Shown here piece by piece: positions 61,586 through 64,000 of a stretch of 64,000 bases of DNA. The stretch is taken from NCBI GenBank assembly GCA_025769875.1, contig JAGFNK010000040.1, positions 1 through 64,000 on the forward strand, in the 5' to 3' direction. Numbering within the stretch: the stretch's first letter is position 1; the number at the start of each line of letters is the position of its first letter. Origin of the DNA: Russula earlei (lineage: Eukaryota > Basidiomycota > Agaricomycetes > Russulales > Russulaceae). The position numbers were made by a program, and so were the translations under genes. A model generated the notes under the pieces. The model had not been told where the DNA came from and ran no database searches. It worked only from the letters and a program-made list of their open reading frames with translations.

Positions 61586-64000
61586 TTACCCCTCCTTCAG
61601 ATTGGTGGTCCCACACACCAACGATTCTAAAATCGAGTGGTGGGGTCAATGCCATCATCATCAAGGGGAGGAGGTGATGCGGTGAAGGTGTATCGGCCTT
61701 CTTCTGCTGCCTCATAGGCAGCCAACTGCTAAGGCCACTATCGCCTCTGACTCCTTAGCGGTGGCTGAAGGAGACATGATCTGTGGGAGTCTGTCAGAGT
61801 CCCTAGGTAACCTCCGGACTGGAGGTGTGTCTGAGCGAAGAGGAGTTGTAGTGAAAGGTTCTTGAAAGGTCCTGGACCCTTCTCCTTTCGCTACCTGCAA
61901 GATGCGATGGGTTAGCAGTGTCCTCCCTCTCCTGGTCGGACTTCCTCTTCCTGCTCGGGTGTGCCTGTTCCCATCCTCAGGTGGAAAGGGCATGATCTGA
62001 TTGGTGTATAGGAATCGATGATAGGGAGGCACTAGGCAATGTGAGGCAGCGTCTGCTGCCAGTTGGTCGTGGCAATACTGGTGGGGCAGTGGACAGTACT
62101 TGTTAAAATGTCCTACCTCGCCACAATACTTGCATCGGTTCCTTTTCCTCCTCCCTTCTATCATGTTCAGTTGCTGAGGCTCCAGGAATGAAGTCAGCCG
62201 TTGCAGTAGACGCTTCCCCACTGCTGCTATAGGAATGGTAATAGATAGAGCTCTGGGGGGAAGGGTTTGGTGACTGCTTCCGATCCTGCTCCTCCTCGAA
62301 GGCGCATACCGGACATGGTTTGGAGGATGTTCATCTCCTCTTCTGAATACCCTTGCACCGTCGTAGGTGTGGAGCTGGCTGGTACTGGTTCTGGGTCAGG
62401 GGTAGCATACCCCTGAGCGATGTCTGCCAAAGGCAGCTGAGGGACGAAGACGGGTAGAGGGGGAGTGGGCTGCCCAGCCCGATAGTTGGTGAGGAGTTCT
62501 TCAGCCCAGACACCTGGAGGGGTTTCTCCCTGGCTACAGCCTGCTTCAATGAACTCCCAACAACGTGAGCGTACTTTGGCTGCCGCCATTCTCTCCTTGG
62601 CTTCAGCCCTGTCTCTCTCTACTCCTCGCTTCTCAGCTAGGTACTTGCTGAGCTTGTAGCGCAGCTGCTTCTCCTCTTCTTCGAGCACCTTATAGTTAGC
62701 TTCCAGCGTCTCTTGTAAGGTGTAGAGATGGTCCAAGCGGTAGAGTTCTGCCTGCAGCCCATAGTCGCCTAGCAGGTAGAGGGTCTGTCTCCAGCGCCCT
62801 TCGAACTGCCTCTCTGTGTCGAAGCAGTCTAAGTCATGTTCGTCTTGGCCATAGTTATAGAGGTTATAGCAAGGGGTGGCCTGGAGGATCTCGCCATAGT
62901 CTGCATGGCCTTCTCCATTCTTCCCCCTCACTCTCGGCTCTCCCAAGGCAACGTCATAGGCCACATACCTGGCCGGTTTGTTGCCCCAAGTCATGCCATC
63001 AGGGATGTCAATCCCTGTGTGGTGTCTGTCAGCGTCCCATCGTACCCAAGGCTCTCCAGGGTGGGCATCCTGGTCAAGAGTGCTGGTGGGGGACGTCACA
63101 TCCCAATCCCCAGGCTGAACGTCGACTTGGTCAGCAGGGGGTCCAAATTCGAGAGGACGCATATCTGCTTCTCCTTCTCCAGTGTTATGTTCATCCATTC
63201 CTTGGAAGAAGGCGAGGAGGGAAGCATCGGGAGTGGTGATTTCAAGTGGCCCCTCTACACCAGAGAGGTCGGATTGGGGAACGATTTCATTAGTGGGAGT
63301 TTGGGACATTTGTGAGCGACGATATGGGGATGAGGAAGTAGAGGGCATCTTTCGCTGGACTTTTATAACCCGTATGGCCGTGGGGTTCTTTCTGTGATAT
63401 TCCTCTATTAGTCTAGACGCTTTGATGTTCTCTACTGGCTCCCAAGAGTCATGGGCTTCGGAGTACCCTTCCCACCGGACTTGATACTCCAGTTGTTTCC
63501 TCCTTCCAGTTCGTCTTGAACCTAAAATCGTTGCTACTTCATATTCCTCTTCTCCTTCCACCAATTCTGCTTCTGGATTGGTGTAGTTGGCCCCATGCTC
63601 CTCGGTTTCCTTGTAAGGTGTCAATAAGGAGGCATGAAACGCGTTATGGATCCTCCAGCGGCTAGGGAGATCCAATCTGTATGTCACCGGACTAATCACC
63701 TCCGTGATTTCAAAGGGCCCATATCGTTTTGGGCGTAGTTTCACTGTAGGATGTGTCGTTTTTAGGTTGGTGCTGTCGAGCCATACCCTTTCTCCTTTCT
63801 GATAAGGTTGGAAACTACTTCTTCGCTTCCACATTAGGGAAGCGATCTTCATCGCTTCTTGTGCCTGTGATCTCGCTTCCTGGATCCGGACTTTCCAATT
63901 GTCTATTCTTGGTATCTTGCTTTCCCCGATTTGGCTGGTGTGCTTTGGGCGTAAAGCCCATCCATAAGAAGAAAGGGGATTGTCTGGTTGTCTCTGAAAC
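61586..64000 (-). mobile_element. Gypsy IV: 3' part of a chromodomain Gypsy element
   Basis: It continues past the window end. Visible parts are the integrase C terminus, chromodomain, ORF3-like region and 3' LTR. Confidence 0.9.
61712..64000 (-). pseudogene. Gypsy IV integrase C terminus, chromodomain and fused ORF3
   Basis: A minus-strand frame (to 62227, 541 aa from its first Met) begins with the integrase C-terminal module (GERVWLDSTNLK, then RPKRYGPFEITEV) and a chromodomain (EYEVATILGSRR..., QVRWEGYSEAHDSWEP, about 63410-63540). It continues without a stop into an ORF3-type protein: an acidic disordered part, a coiled-coil-like segment (LEEEEKQLRYKLSKYLAEKR, about 62650) and a Pro-rich part. 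A one-base shift at a C6/G6 run (62255-62260) moves it into the frame carrying the zinc knuckle CX2CX4HX4CX2PHX2C (about 62080-62145), ending at 61712. Another frame change near 63930 separates it from the upstream integrase core (QSPFFLWMGF segment). In Gypsy III, pol and ORF3 are separate. Confidence 0.85.

Overview
This window is a repeat-rich stretch of a fungal genome, most likely an agaricomycete (mushroom-forming basidiomycete). The case rests on spliced genes with short (about 50 bp) GT-AG introns, a B-box/DUF2009 gene, a DUF6532 gene, a Plavaka-type (CACTA/KDZ-like) transposase, chromodomain Ty3/Gypsy elements and a Ty1/Copia element. The species is not identified. About 57 of 64 kb is transposable elements, nested up to four deep; most insertions were placed to the base by 5-bp target-site duplications (TSDs).

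Layout. (1) 61-27938 is one degenerate Gypsy element (Gypsy II, minus strand). Its 3' LTR was split by a DNA transposon (547-15446, termini CATCAGGAAAAA, TA duplication) carrying a DUF6532 gene and a Plavaka-like transposase transcribed divergently. Solo LTRs from families A, B, C, D and H broke both genes, and a Tc1-like element sits inside one of those LTRs. The Gypsy II body (gag, pol, and an ORF3 after pol) is itself broken by solo LTRs, including a three-layer stack (C in D in E, 18903-20742). (2) 28428-45477 is a second element with CATCAGG-type ends (J). It holds a Copia element (29233-44029), which holds a solo LTR B (30638-38902), which holds a nearly intact Gypsy element (Gypsy III, 30921-38298). 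(3) 45.5-52.2 kb is the only host-like island: two paralogous genes for small secreted proteins, a seven-exon DUF2009 gene with a one-base frameshift, and a small CATCAGG-ended element. (4) 52216-61 kb holds F, an element with about 400-bp inverted repeats and a gag-like gene; a Gypsy integrase scrap; a third F end; and G, a DDE transposon with 1.4-kb terminal inverted repeats. (5) 60996-64000 is the 3' part of a fourth retroelement (Gypsy IV), which runs off the window. All four retroelements have their coding strand on minus.

Shared themes. Three Gypsy elements carry an ORF downstream of the integrase/chromodomain with the same extended zinc knuckle, CX2CX4HX4CX2PHX2C. In the two with a visible 5' end, the primer-binding site is an 11-nt complement of the predicted 5' end of the element's own RNA (Tf1-like self-priming), whereas the Copia element has a half-tRNAiMet site. 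All six differences between the Gypsy III LTRs are CpG transitions, which points to cytosine methylation as the main source of decay.
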